From Brasenia schreberi (Eukaryota; Streptophyta; Magnoliopsida; Nymphaeales; Cabombaceae), in assembly GCA_036023115.1 (NCBI GenBank), contig JAYKKT010000091.1, positions 29,392,001-29,456,000 of the forward strand: DNA of 64,000 bases, given 5' to 3'. Position numbers and translations under genes: made by a program. Each line of letters begins with the position of its first letter. The stretch's first letter is position 1. Positions 1 to 10,302 of the stretch are shown here, piece by piece. Below the pieces are notes generated by a model that worked only from the letters and a program-made list of their open reading frames with translations, made no database searches and was not told where the DNA came from.

Positions 1-1619
1 ATGATTGTGACTCAGTAGATCATCAAGATCTTCAAGAATATCCTGTTGAAGACAATGACACTTCACACACAACTGGTGATACCCAATCAATTGTCGAACC
101 CTTCCCCTCACATTTTATAAGACGTCCTAGAGAAACCAATGATGTCCACATAGAACCTAATATTACAATATTAGAACCCAGGGTTTCAAGACCTCCCCAG
201 TGATTTGTGTCCTATGAATCTTTTGAACCACAACGGAAAAATTTAATTGCCACCCTTCGTTAAGTTAAGGAATCTAGGTTCTATCATCATGCTAAAGGTA
301 TTCCAAAATGGGAATATGCTATAAAAGATGAACTCAATGCCCTAGACAAGGCTCAAACATGGATAGTTGCACCCATACCAAAGGATAAGAAAATCATTGG
401 ATGTCGATGGGTATATAAAATCAAAACTCATAGCAATGGCCACATTGAGAGATACAAGGCTAGATTAGTTGCTAAAGGGTATGCCCAAGAATATAGAATT
501 GACTATGATGAAACCTTTGTCCCAGTAGCTAGAATGACCACAATTAGAATTCTCATAACCATTAGTGCAATTAAGCAATGGAATATTTATCAACTTGATG
601 TTAAGAATGCTTTTCTAAATGATTATTTGAATGAAGAAATCTACATGAGTCCTCCTCCTGAACATGCTCTTAATTTGTGAAAATCACAGGAAGTGATGAA
701 GCAGGAATTGCAGAAGTTAAACTTAATCTATCATGAATTTGACATGAAAGACTTGGGTCTGCTGAATTACTTTTTAGGCATTGAAATAACTAAAAACAAT
801 TTTAGATACTTTATGTCTCAAACAAAGTTTGTAAATGATATCATTGAAAGATCTAGTCTTACAGATACCAAGATAGTTGATACACCAGAAGTTCTAGGCA
901 CGAAGTTAAGATCCACTGATAGTGAGAAATTAGTTGATCCCACCCCTTACCGACAGCTCATACGAGCCCTTACCTATCTTACCATTACCAGACCAGATAT
1001 TTCATATGCAGTACACACAGCAAGTCAATTTCAGCAGGCACCCACTTCTGTTCACATGAGTGTTGTTTTACGCATTATTCGATATATTAAAAATATTGCT
1101 AACAAAGGGGTTCTCTTAAATTCTTCTTCATCTTTTGATTTATCTATATATACCGATGCTAATTGAGGTGGAGATGTCAACGATAGACACTCTACGACTG
1201 GTTTTTGTGTGTTTTTAGGTGAATCTCTCATTTCTTGAAAGTGCAAAAAGCAACAGAAAGTCTCACTCTCATCCACTGAAGCTGAGTATCGAGCTATGAC
1301 TATAGCTGTGATGGAGATCTCTTGGATCACAACCATTCTAGCAGATATGGGGATTACTTTGCAACGCCCTATCATCATGCATTGTGACAACAAAAGCGCC
1401 ATGTACATTACCTCCAACAAAACTTTTCATGAGAGGACGAAGCATATCGAGATGGATTGCCACTTTATTCATGAAGAATGCCTGAATAAGAAGATTTAAT
1501 TGTGTTATGTCACATTTGAGATGCAGCTAGCAGATTTCTTCACCAAATCCCTTTCATCTACTGTGTTTCAATTCTTGGTGGACAAACTTTCGGTCTATAC
1601 CCCGTAAGTTTGAGGGGGG
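1..1619 (+). mobile_element. Copia A: RT-RNase H remnant of a Ty1/copia element
   Basis: This is the 3' half of a Ty1/copia polyprotein; the 5' half lies outside the window. Positions about 1-250 are the variable linker after integrase. The RT fingers/palm begin near 256 and are readable to about 680 (motifs GCRWVYKIKT, RLVAKGYAQE, LDVKNAFLN). Reading then jumps directly to the RT C-terminus and RNase H (LNYFLGIEIT, DISYAVHTASQF, SSTEAEYRAM, HERTKHIEMDCHF, ADFFTKSL). The segment that should hold the catalytic YxDD motif is missing, so an internal deletion near 672-690 removed the active site. In-frame stops follow at 679, 1165 and 1497. A purine-rich tract (1605-1619) and an LTR follow directly. 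It is a dead element; family assignment is firm, internal limits are approximate. Confidence 0.9.
693..1166 (+). pseudogene. Copia A RT C-terminus/RNase H fragment
   Basis: This is the longest open stretch of copia A, 157 codons. It carries the copia signature after the RT active site (FDMKDLGLLNYFLGIEI) and the connection region (RPDISYAVHTASQF, then the HMSVVLRIIRYIKN block). The apparent start Met is only a codon left open by the upstream deletion. The ORF ends at a TGA within the RNase H block (SIYTDAN, where copia elements usually read SDADWAG). RNase H continues out of this ORF from 1166 to about 1500. Confidence 0.85.
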
Positions 1620-2042
1620 TGTTAATTGTAAAAGGATTGACCCAGGCCACTAGGGCCTTGGGCCAGTCGGCCCCTGTTTGTAACAGGATTGGCCCAGGCC
1701 ACTAGGGCTTGGGTCAGTCAACTAGTCGTTGGAAGCAGTTGGCCTCCAACAGCTAGTTAGTAGCCGTTACTATGTTGTGCATAGCACAACAACTAGCAGC
1801 CCTTCTTCAAGGGCTACTCTCTCTCTCATTTCATGTCACATACACCTCTTGTAAAGTCTATAAATACACTGATCTATCATCAATAAAAGTATGTAGTCTT
1901 GGCACTGCTTTTGACTTGTTTATGTATGCTTCTGCTCTCTTGTTTGTTGTATTTGAAGATCGGCATTCATACTTGAATGCTATTTGACTCTTGGCGATTT
2001 GGTGGAATTGATTCGTGAAGTATCAACCTTCAATTATCGACA
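1620..2042 (+). repeat. 3' LTR of copia A
   Basis: The LTR starts with TGTTAATTG right after the polypurine tract and appears to end with CAATTATCGACA, an imperfect inverted match. It contains a TATA box (TATAAATA, 1859-1866) and a poly(A) signal AATAAA (1882-1887), as expected for U3-R-U5. The U3 carries a 52 bp imperfect tandem duplication (units starting at 1634 and 1686, around GGATTG[AG]CCCAGGCCACT). The start is firm; the end is inferred from the terminal CA and the inverted repeat. Confidence 0.8.
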
Positions 2043-2086
2043 AATATTTATAATTTTTACATTCAATTTTTTTAGTTTTCAACTCC

Positions 2087-3512
2087 GCCCATGTAAGGGA
2101 TCACCCTTGCATTGCCAGTCCCAAGCCCGGATAAAGGAGGAGGGTGGTGTTAGGCTTCTGACAGCCAGTGTAAAACTTTATCGGATTTTTAAAACATAGA
2201 TTACAAAAATTATTAGCATTGCTTTGGGGCGTCCCCGCCTAGCGACGTGCTGCAGAGCCCGAATGCAGTAATAAGTAAGCAAGGGTCACTATATTTTCGC
2301 CTGAATGTAGTGAATCAATTGCAGAGAGGGTTCCCAAATCATGGACGAGTGTGGGTAAGGAAGTTAGTCCAGCTACATTGCCGCCCGAATGTAGTGAAAA
2401 TTTTTCAAAGAGGGTCTCTACATTTTGATTATGGACGGATGCGGGAGGTAAGGAAGCTAGTCCTAGATAATAAGATTCGTATTGGTTCTTGGAATATCGG
2501 AACATTATCGGGTAAGCTAATGGAGGTGGTAGATACTATGATTCGGAGAAAGATTCATATTCTATGTTTACAAGAGACAAAATGGGTTCGAGAAAAAGCA
2601 AAGAAGATAGAGGATACAAGTTTTAAATTATGGTACTCAGGTAAAGAAAAGGCTCAAAACGGAGTTGGTATTATCATAAATAAAGATTTAAAGAAGAGTG
2701 TAGTAGACATACAACGATATCGAGACCGAATCATGACGTTGAAATTAGTGTTAGGAAAAGAGGTTTTGAATATAGTTTGTACTGCACCCCAAGTAGGACT
2801 AGAAGATAGTATAAAGGCAGCTTTTTGGAAAGAGTTAGATAAGGTGATTCAAAAGATTCCACAAAAGGAGTTGATTTGTTTAGGAGGAGATTTAAATGGA
2901 CATGTCGGTAAAGAGGCATTAGGATATCAAGGAATTCATGGAAACTTTGGTTTTGGGGATATAAATGAGGAAGGTAGGGAGATTTTAAATTTTACTATGG
3001 CATTTGATCTCTTTATAGTCAATACAATCTTCAAAAAACAAGATGAACATTTAATTACTTATAAGAGTGGCTTATCACAAACATAAATTGATTATTTTAT
3101 TTGTAGAAAAAAAGATAGTGTGTTGTAAAGATTGTATGGTAATTCTAGGAGAAAGCTTAACCACCCAATATCGACTTTTAGTTATGGATTTACAAATAAA
3201 AAATGGACGAGCTATTCAGACTAAATGGTAGAACCTTAAAAGTGAGAAAGAAGATATATTTAAACAGAAAGTCCTTCAAGAAGATGTTTGGAATTATGTT
3301 GGTACACCTTGTGATATATGGAACAATATGACTATGAATATTAGGAAATTGGCAAAAGATGTGTTAGGTGTATCTAAGGGAGGTGTACCGGCACAAAAAG
3401 AAGCTTGGTAGTGGAGTGAAGTAGTGCAAAATAAAATCAAAGAATCCATCTAGCCGACCCCGTCTAGTATGGGAAAAGGCTTAGTTGTTGTTGTTGTTGT
3501 TGTTGTTGTGTA
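2087..3512 (+). mobile_element. RTE-type LINE 1, internally deleted
   Basis: This is a non-LTR retrotransposon of the plant RTE clade. The 5' leader (about 2087-2460) is shared with the copies at 5323 and 34972. It is followed by an apurinic-endonuclease domain (2466-3086). The reverse transcriptase is almost wholly absent: after a degraded stretch to about 3420 the sequence passes straight to the conserved 3' end (CATCTAGCCGACCCCGTCTA, GGAAAAGGCTTAG) and the (TTG)n tail at 3484-3511. The tail and 3' motif recur at about 5497, 12697, 13402, 17398, 23135 and 45215, which ties these copies to one family. The 5' boundary is approximate because I found no clear target duplication. Confidence 0.88.
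2247..3086 (+). pseudogene. RTE LINE endonuclease (APE/EEP domain), truncated
   Basis: The apurinic/apyrimidinic-type endonuclease nicks target DNA to prime reverse transcription. The domain begins near residue 74 with RIGSWNIGTLSGK, then CLQETKW (the catalytic Glu motif), GVGIIINK, and LICLGGDLNGHVG (the D-x-N motif); DHY[L]ITYKSG-like sequence closes it. The first about 70 codons read through the repetitive 5' leader and are probably not protein. The frame ends at 3086 within the YKSG region. The sequence after it continues the family in other frames, so the copy is inactive. It is the best preserved coding stretch in the window. Confidence 0.85.
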
Positions 3513-3841
3513 TTTTTTAAAGTTTTCAAATCTAGTTTGTATTTTTCTTGAGCTTTAAAAACACGTTTAAATTTTCAAAATCTAATTTTGGTTATTGAAT
3601 CGTCCCATCTATGTAATCCCAATAATCTTTTTGACAAAAAATAATTTTTCATAGTTTATATATGATTTAAAACTCATTTTTTCCTTTAATTTTAATAAAC
3701 AAACAAGATTTTTAATGTTACCTCAAGCTTGGGAATGTCAAATATGCAATGTCACGATTCTTCCAATCTTGGTGAACTTTTCGATATGCCTTGGTAGCCC
3801 GTGCTATTCCACAACAAAGACACGGGCTCTAGCTAGTATAA
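3513..3841. other. Unassigned AT-rich spacer
   Basis: No coding potential and no repeat that I recognise. It lies between the LINE tail and the copia B remnant. Confidence 0.5.
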
Positions 3842-5081
3842 TTAACAATAGATTATTATGAAACCTTTGCTCCCATAGCCTGAATTACAATAGTAAGAAC
3901 CCTTATTATTATTAGTACTATAAAGAATTGGAATGTTTTTCAAATGGATGTCAAAAATGTTTTCTTAAATAATGTCTTAAAAGAAGTGTATATAGAACTT
4001 CCTCCTGGTGTAGTTATTCCCAATAATCAAATTCTTCGTTTAAAAAAGGCTTTATATAGTTTGAAAGAGGCTCCTAAAGCATGGTTTGATAAGTTTAGTG
4101 AATTTATAATTCACCATGGTTTTTTTATATGTTATACTTATAGATGTCCTATTTGTGATAAGAAATACATAAGGTATTGTGATCCTTTTGTTATATGTGA
4201 ATGATATTATTATCATTGAAGTGATAATATTTGTATTTACAACATTAAAGATGAGCTTCATAAAGAATTTGATACAAAGGATCTTTACTTCTTGCATTAT
4301 TTTCTTGGTATTGAAATAACTCGTAATGCTAAAGGTGCATTTTTGTCACAAACAAAGTTTGCTCATAATATTGTTAACATATCTTGATTATCTGATGACG
4401 ACAAATTTGTAAAAACTCAGAAAATGAGACTTAGAGATAGGGAACCACTTCAGGACCCCACTCCATATTAGCAAATGGTTGATGCTTTAACCTATATAAC
4501 TATTACTCGACCTGATATTATGGATGATCTACACACAGTAAGTCATTTTCAACATGCACCCACTACTATCCACATGAACTACTATCCACATGAGTACAGT
4601 CATGAGAATAGTCACATATGTTAAACACACCACAGAAAATGTCTCACTCTCGTCCACAGAGGTCGAATACAAAGCAATGACAACAACAACAAAACTAATG
4701 TGGCTTGATAACTCCTGAAAGACCTATACATACATTTGGAGTCTCCACCTCATATGTACTGCGATAATAAGAGTATCATGGACATTACACACAACACCTT
4801 TCATGAGCATACAAAGCACATTGAAATGAATTGTCACTATGTTCGAGAAGAATATCTACAAGGAAATCTTAATTTATAGAATGTTCAAACTGAGTATCAA
4901 TTTGCAGATATATTCACTAAAGCTCTTCCAGTACCTTGTTTTCAAGCACTTATGAGCAAAGTGCCAGTTATTCCTCTGTCAGTTGTTATACAAATCTTAC
5001 GGGAACCAAAAATGATGCAAGTGTTTATCATTAGGTACCTAAAAGTGTAAAGTATGAAATTCAACAAGTTTTAGAGGTTAG
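3842..5081 (+). mobile_element. Copia B: RT-RNase H remnant
   Basis: This is the 3' part of another Ty1/copia polyprotein, unlike copia C in sequence. The RT palm reads MDVKNVFLNN, then LRLKKALYSLKEAPKAWFDK at about 4038-4095. The active-site area is disturbed (VICE then stop near 4200). The RT end (LHYFLGIEITRNAKG, frames mixed) and RNase H C-terminus (near 4800-4930, HEHTKHIEMNCHYVREEYLQ and FADIFTKALP) follow. Many stops and frameshifts are present. A weak purine-rich tract (5061-5081) sits just before the LTR at 5082, so that LTR could have been the 3' LTR of B as well as the 5' LTR of C. Confidence 0.82.
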
Positions 5082-5540
5082 TGTTATATTGGATCCATTT
5101 TGTATTAGTTGTTAGTTATACTTAGGTACGAGTAGTATAGTCATTCAAGTTAGAAAGTAGTATAAGTAGTGATTAGGATTGTCATTAATTTTATACAGCA
5201 GCACCCAAGGAGGCACAGAAAGCAGTTAACGAGAGTGTTGAAGATAAGAGAAAGTTTCTGTAATCACTTCGGATTATATTCTGTATTTTCTCTCTTTAAA
5301 TTTAAGCAGTAAATTACAACATAAAGCCCAAATAAAGGCGGAGGGTTGCGTTAGGCTTCCGACAGCCAGCGTAAAACTTTGTCGAACTTATTTACCATGG
5401 ATTCTATAAATTATGATAGGGCTCTATGAAAACAAAGAATTCATCTAGCCGACCCCATCTAGTATTGGAAAAGGCTTAGTTGTTGTTGTTTTGTTGTAGT
5501 AAATTACAACATTGTTGTTTTCTTATAGTAAATTACAACA
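5082..5540 (+). repeat. 5' LTR of copia C, interrupted by a LINE derivative
   Basis: The LTR begins TGTTATATTGGATCC and ends AAATTACAACA directly before a tRNA-Met primer-binding site at 5541. It is interrupted near its last bases by a 175 bp RTE-derived insertion (5323-5497), with target repeats on both sides. Without the insertion and repeats it would be about 255 bp, close to the lengths of the other copia LTRs here. Confidence 0.85.
5323..5497 (+). mobile_element. Short RTE deletion derivative (5' leader joined to 3' end)
   Basis: The left half matches the RTE leader (the copy at about 2128-2175: AAAGGCGGAGG, TTAGGCTTCCGACAGCCAG, TAAAACTTT). The right half matches the RTE 3' end (GGGCTCT[AG]TGAAAACAAAG, CATCTAGCCGACCCCATCTA, GGAAAAGGCTTAG) and ends in a TTG-rich tail. 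Endonuclease and RT are absent, so it is a non-autonomous mini-LINE of about 175 bp. It is bordered by a 15 bp repeat AGTAAATTACAACAT at 5308-5322 and 5498-5512, with a third copy at 5527-5541. Confidence 0.85.
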
Positions 5541-5552
5541 TGGTATTAGAGC
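5541..5552 (+). promoter_or_regulatory. Primer-binding site of copia C
   Basis: TGGTATTAGAGC lies right after the LTR end. It differs by one base from TGGTATCAGAGC, the usual initiator tRNA-Met complement in plant copia elements. Confidence 0.88.
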
Positions 5553-5775
5553 TTCTAAGCAATTAAAGAGGTATATGAGGATTAGGCAGTCGAAGGAAAT
5601 CGATGGCACCTGTTTTTCTTTTATGGTAAGCTTTCTTCCAAACATATCTACACAGATTCAATCGTTTTGCACTTGAATTTGTAGCAAATCAAGTCTAAAA
5701 TGTGAAGAGACATCAATCGATGGCTGCTATTGCAAACCTAGTTATGTGTTTACAAGCGTGCAGTGAAAGGACAAC

Positions 5776-6700
5776 ATGGCAGATAGAGGTAAAGCGATTG
5801 AAATAGCATTTTCTTTTTCATATACCCAAATGGGAGAGAAAATTGATTGGTTTTAGATTACCAATATAAAATTAGACGGTAGAAATTATTTTGAGTGGTC
5901 AAAATCAATAGAACTATTATACTTGCAAGGGGAGATGGGCATATTTGAATGGACAAATCTCTCGACCAGCAGAACATGATCTAAACTACCCAAAATGGAG
6001 AAAAGGAGATTCCCTGGTCTCATCATTGTTATTGCACTCTATGTCTCCAGGAATTAGTAGGACTTTTGTGTATCTTGAGTCGGCATGGGACATATGGAGG
6101 GTTGTATCTGAAGCCTATTCACAACCAAAAAATATCGCTAAAGAATATGAAATACTAGAGAAGGTAAGAAAGTGCAAACAAGGAACAAGAATAGTCAGTT
6201 ACTATGTAGATATCAGGAGTCTTTGGGATGAATTACAGTTTTATACCACTATAAAATGTTTAGTCTGCTCCAAAGAAATAAATGCAGAATAAAAAAAAGT
6301 GTTTGATTTATTATGGGGAGTAAATCCTAAATATGAAGTTGTGAAAGTAGGTATCCTTGGCCGAGAAGAATTGCCCTCTCTTGGAATAGTTTATTCCTTG
6401 TTACTTATAGAAGAAGATACAAGAGGATTAGAGAAAAAAAAAGCATCATTAATGTTGATCAAAACACTCTTCTTGGAAAGAATGGGTTTCAGTCCTCACG
6501 TAGGAGATGGAGTCATGAGGAAGCGGTAGATCCTCTTCCGATGACAAAGGACAATTGAAGTGCACTCATTATGGAAAACCACGACATACCAAATATCAAT
6601 GTTGTGATCTAATTGGCAAGCCAGATTACCTAAAAATTGAGGCAATTATGCTCACATTTCATAAAGTAACCTGTCTAGCACAGAAAATGTTCAAGAACTG
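5776..6700 (+). pseudogene. Copia C gag remnant
   Basis: An ATG at 5776 opens MADRGKAIEIAFSFSYTQ, a likely gag start. Downstream, in shifting frames, come LDGRNYFEWSKSIELLYL (the N-terminal gag domain), SAWDIWRVVSEAYSQ, the coiled ISLWDEL-type segment, and a degenerate zinc knuckle at about 6557-6626 (CTHYGKPRHTKYQCC; the second Cys is replaced by Tyr). The two longest open pieces are 5945-6292 and 6299-6529. Gag coats the RNA in virus-like particles; this copy is frameshifted and cannot. Confidence 0.8.
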
Positions 6701-6834
6701 ATGAGAAGGACAGAAGGTCTAGAATCGAGGACCAGTGACAATGATTAAGCATCGACCTCTTAGGCTACTATGGCTCAAACATCATATTTGACTAAGGGTA
6801 AATTCTCTTCTCATCCTCAACTTCTTCAATCTCA

Positions 6835-7397
6835 AGTATGGATTATTGACTCTGGGACTACAGATCATATCATAGAAAACAAGTCTTATTTTTCAGAATA
6901 TTGACTAATTCACAACAGGAAACCGATTAAACTAGCAAATGGATCTTAAACATGTATGATTGGCAAAGGCAATGTGCAAACCAAATTAGTCAATTGTACT
7001 ATATGTTCCTAGTTTTCCTGTTAATCTCCTATCGATTAGTTCTTTAACAAAATCCTTAAATTGCTCTATTACCTTTTCTCCCTCTAGATGTATTTTCACG
7101 ATCTAAAGACGGGAAGGTCTTTGGTCATAGTAGCCTATGTTGGGGATTATACATCTTAGATGAGTACTCATATGGCGATTCCTCATTCACTACTTCAGCT
7201 GCGACAACTAGTGAAGCATAGATCATATTGTGGCACACCCGGTTGAGACATCTTATAGTGTCCAAAAACAGTTATGTAATACTTAGTTTACTTCTATAAT
7301 CAAATAATGTACCCTAGAATGTGATGTCCATCAGCAGAAAAAACATTAAAGGGTTTCCTATTCTATTAGTCAATATAGAAAGTCAAAACATTTTGAG
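6835..7397 (+). pseudogene. Copia C protease and GAG-pre-integrase remnant
   Basis: The aspartic protease active site reads WIIDSGTTDHI at 6839-6871, with the catalytic D-S/T-G retained. Stops follow within 30 codons. The GAG-pre-integrase zinc region (about 7200-7390) is barely recognisable (WHTRLRHL-like, then FPILLVNIESQN). Both lie between gag and integrase as in all copia elements. Confidence 0.72.
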
Positions 7398-7984
7398 TTG
7401 ATCCATTTAGACGTTTGGGGTCGTAGTCCAATTAATTCACTTTCTAGTCATAAATATTTTGTATCCTTTATTAATGATTGTACTCAACTTTCTATAGTTT
7501 ACTTAATGAAATCCAAAGCTGAAGTTTTAGCTATTTTTCTTGTTGTCCACAAGTTTATCAACACTCGGTTCAATTCCTCTATAAAAATACTTCATACTAA
7601 CAATAGGGGAATATATGAGTGGACAATTAAAAGCATATCTTCGTATGCATGGTATTCTTCATCAAACCACCTGTCCCAATACCCCCAAAAAAATGGATGG
7701 CTGAAAGGAAAAATAGAAAAATTCTAAAAGTAGCTTGCACACTTCTCATTGAGGGCAATGTACCAAAAATGTATTGGGGTGAAGCGATTTTAACCACAGT
7801 CTATTTGATTAATAGGATACCAAGAGTAGTCCTTAGTGGTGTCAACCCTCTAAAAGTTCTCACTCAAGATTCGAAATCATTCTATGTTATTTCCCGTTAT
7901 TATGTTCATATTCACTTATTTGGTAGGGATAAACTTGACCCTAGGGCCACAAAGTGTATATTCCTTGGATACTCCAATTCATAG
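7398..7984 (+). pseudogene. Copia C integrase remnant
   Basis: The DDE integrase core reads IHLDVWG, KYFVSFINDCTQLSIVYLMK and AIFLVVHKFI. The second catalytic position, normally SDNGGE, reads TNNRG, so that Asp is lost. A frameshift near 7640-7660 separates this from the block with AERKNRKILKVACTLL and YWGEAILTTVYLINRIP, which holds the third catalytic Glu. The C-terminal CIFLGYS motif ends at 7984. Confidence 0.85.
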
Positions 7985-8259
7985 ATAAGGTATCTATGGA
8001 GGTCACCTTTTTTTAATCAATCCCCTACTTTTCTTCTAAAGTGGAGCTTGTGAATTCGAAAGACAAGTCTATGAATGTTTTACTGATATGGCCTAAAGAG
8101 GTAGAAGTGAAACTAGAAGACAAAGAAGAAATGGTAGCTGCTCCAAAAGAAACTATGGTCTACAGGGAGGGACCACGGAATGTAATTATCAGCCAAGATC
8201 AACCTGCAGCTACCCGGACCAAAGATCTATCTTTGAATTCGGATCCTCAACTACTTACA

Positions 8260-9128
8260 AAACCATATTAAAAGCTTCCCATTGTCCTTCGGAAAGGTAA
8301 AAGAACTTGTATTCATTATCCTATCTCTCATTATGTCTCTTATGGATGTACTTCTGAGAGTTATCACATATTTATTATGAATGCTGAGAGACATTCAATA
8401 CCTATAAATTTTGAAAAAGTCAGCAAATGTCCCCAATGAAAAGAGGCTATGGAGACGGAGCTAAATGCATTAACCAAGAACCATATTTGGACGATCAAAG
8501 ATATACCACTAGGTAGAAAACCTATGGGTTGTAAATGGGTATATAGTGTTAAGCATAAGGCAAATAGAACACTTAAAGATATAAAGCTAGATTGGTTACT
8601 AAAGGCTACAATTAATTGTATGGAATTGATTACAATAAAACATTTGCTCCAGTAGCCAAGCTAACTTCTATTAGGGTTATTGTGAGTTTGGCAGCTCATA
8701 AGGGATGGGATCTTTGGCAACTAAATGTGAAAAATGCTTTTCTGTAGGGAAATCTAAATGAAGAGGTTTATATGGAATTGCCCCTTAATACCAACGTACA
8801 AAAAGGAAAAATATGCAAATTTAATAAGGTTATTTACGAGATCAAACAATCTCCCAAAGCTTGGTTTGAAAAGTTCAATGAAGGGGTGAGCAGTTTAGGA
8901 TATCAAAGAATTTTAAATGATCATACTTTATTTTTTAAAACAGGAAATAAATTGGCTATTCTGATTGTATATATGGATGATATCATTGTTACAGGAGATG
9001 ATATTGATGAAATCACAAGACTAAAGAGCCAACTACATCAGTTATTCGACTTGAAGGACTTGAGCAGATTGCACTATTTCTTGGGAATTGAGGTGCTATA
9101 TTCTAATAAAGGGGTATTCCTAACTTAA
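8260..9128 (+). pseudogene. Copia C reverse transcriptase remnant
   Basis: RT motifs in order are: METELNALTKNHIWTI (8449), GCKWVYSVKHKANRTL, a frameshift after 8590, LNVKNAFL then a stop (8745), EEVYMELPLNTN, SPKAWFEKFNEG, and the catalytic block ILIVYMDDIIVTGDD at about 8955-9000. It then reads FDLKDLSRLHYFLGIEVLYS. The YMDD is intact, but the enzyme is interrupted at least four times. Copia E carries the same LKDLxxLHYF-GIEVLYS block on the minus strand. Confidence 0.87.
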
Positions 9129-9487
9129 AGGAAATACACAATGGACTTGTTGGAAGAAATAAATATGACTCATTGCAAGAAATGTGATACTCCTATGGAA
9201 GTAAATCATAAATTATACCTTAAAGACAACACAAAATTTAGAAATATTAATAAATATCAAAAATTAGTTGAAAAACTTATTTACTTAACCATCATGCATC
9301 TAGATATTATATATGCAGTCGGGATGGTTGCCAGATTTATGCATGCTCCAACAAAAAATAACATGGATTCAATTTACCGAATTTTGAGATATTTGAAATC
9401 TACCCCTAGATCTGGTCTCCTTTATTCCAATTCAGGAGATCTTAACATTGAGATGTATTCAGAAGCAGATTGGGTTGATTCCTCAAA
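9129..9487 (+). pseudogene. Copia C RNase H, truncated
   Basis: It reads YTMDLLEEINMTHCKKCDTP, VARFMHAPTKNNMD, RILRYLKSTPRSGLLYSNS and MYSEADWVDSS, which is the connection domain and the start of RNase H. Homology stops at about 9485, at the junction with hAT-derived DNA. The remaining RNase H motifs (SAEAEY, HTKHIE, D-x-xTK) are absent downstream. Confidence 0.85.
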
Positions 9488-9489
9488 GG

Positions 9490-10302
9490 TAAATTTAAAG
9501 AAGGTTATATGTTTCTTACTCCTTATTTAGTTAGCATATACTCATAAATAATCATTTTCTAACTTCTAAGTATATTATATTCTTTCTCTTGTTTTTTTAT
9601 AGACAAATGCAAAGAGATGCAAGAAGGGCAAGGAAGGTATCATGTGACCTACTTAACTATAAAAATGTTGATATTCTTGATGATTGGGTCATAGAAGAAG
9701 AGTCTCCCATCATTTTAAAGGATGCAAACGGGAGAGTAATAGAGGCAAAAGCAAAGATTAGAGATGATGATGTGGAAGGCATTGGATTGGAGGACACAAT
9801 TATGGAGAAAGAGGAGGGAGATGATGGTGGTGTTGGTAACCCTGATTTTAATGTTTATGATGCATTTGTTGATTATGATCAACGTTTTGTAGAATGAAAC
9901 ATTGAAATTGAACTCTTGTAGTTTATAACTTTGTATTTGTGTTATGTAAATGTTAATCTTAACTTTGTAAACTTTCTTATATCTCTTGGTATATTATTAA
10001 CTTTAAGTTTAACTTTCTTAAACTTATAGCTTGTTGGTATTATTGTTTGTTGATTGTGAAAATGCCACTACTGCCAATGTTTAAATGCTTATTAATTGGA
10101 TTTTGATTGTGTTTTTTATCATTTTGTTATCTTATGTTATTTAGTTTCATATTTTTTATGTTTTGAATTTTTTTTGAATTTTTACTATTTTTTCTTTATT
10201 GTTTAAGATTTAATGTGTGCCATATCATATCGTACAATAACACGATTATCTCATATTGATGCCCTATGTGATATGGGCACCAATACGCTAATTACAACAT
10301 TG
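9490..10302 (+). mobile_element. hAT-like transposon 3' end, copy 1
   Basis: From about 9913 to 10302 this matches a second copy at 25715-26077. Both share TTTGTATTTGTGTTATGTAA, AACTTTAAGTTTAACTTTC and a common end. The shared end is TAATTACAACATTG; its reverse complement starts CAATGTTGTAATTA, a CA-start terminus like hAT inverted repeats. No matching left end or 8 bp target duplication was found, so both copies are 5'-truncated or their left ends have decayed. The left boundary is set by the end of copia C homology. Confidence 0.6.
9603..9897 (+). pseudogene. Probable hAT transposase C-terminal exon
   Basis: An open stretch of about 98 codons follows a good splice acceptor (T-rich tract then AG at 9601-9602), so the upstream Met at 9589 is probably intronic. 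The protein is basic first (RDARRARKV), then acidic (DDWVIEEESP, GLEDTIMEKEEGDDGG) and ends DAFVDYDQRFVE. A basic stretch, a D-D/E-W-I/V-x-E motif and an acidic tail are typical of the end of plant hAT transposases, after the dimerisation domain. The dimerisation domain itself is not seen. The 3' UTR and terminal repeat follow directly. Confidence 0.5.

Larger units (their letters stand above)
5082..9487 (+). mobile_element. Copia C: nearly complete but decayed Ty1/copia element, 3' end lost
   Basis: The order is LTR, PBS, gag, protease, integrase, RT, RNase H, the canonical copia order. All domains are present but broken by many stops and frameshifts. RNase H stops at 9485 (EADWVDSSK) where a hAT 3' end begins, so the rest of RNase H, the polypurine tract and the 3' LTR are missing. 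Shared gag and RT motifs show that copia E on the minus strand (46.3-55.5 kb) is the same family. Confidence 0.88.

Noticed and set aside
5082..5540. Reading the LTR as the 3' LTR of copia B
   Set aside because: A primer-binding site and copia C gag follow it, so 5' LTR of C is the better call; the purine-rich tract before it is weak. A shared LTR from recombination is not excluded.
9589..9602. Met codon at 9589 as start of the hAT-like protein
   Set aside because: It lies within a T-rich tract right before a splice acceptor; an exon start at 9603 is more likely.
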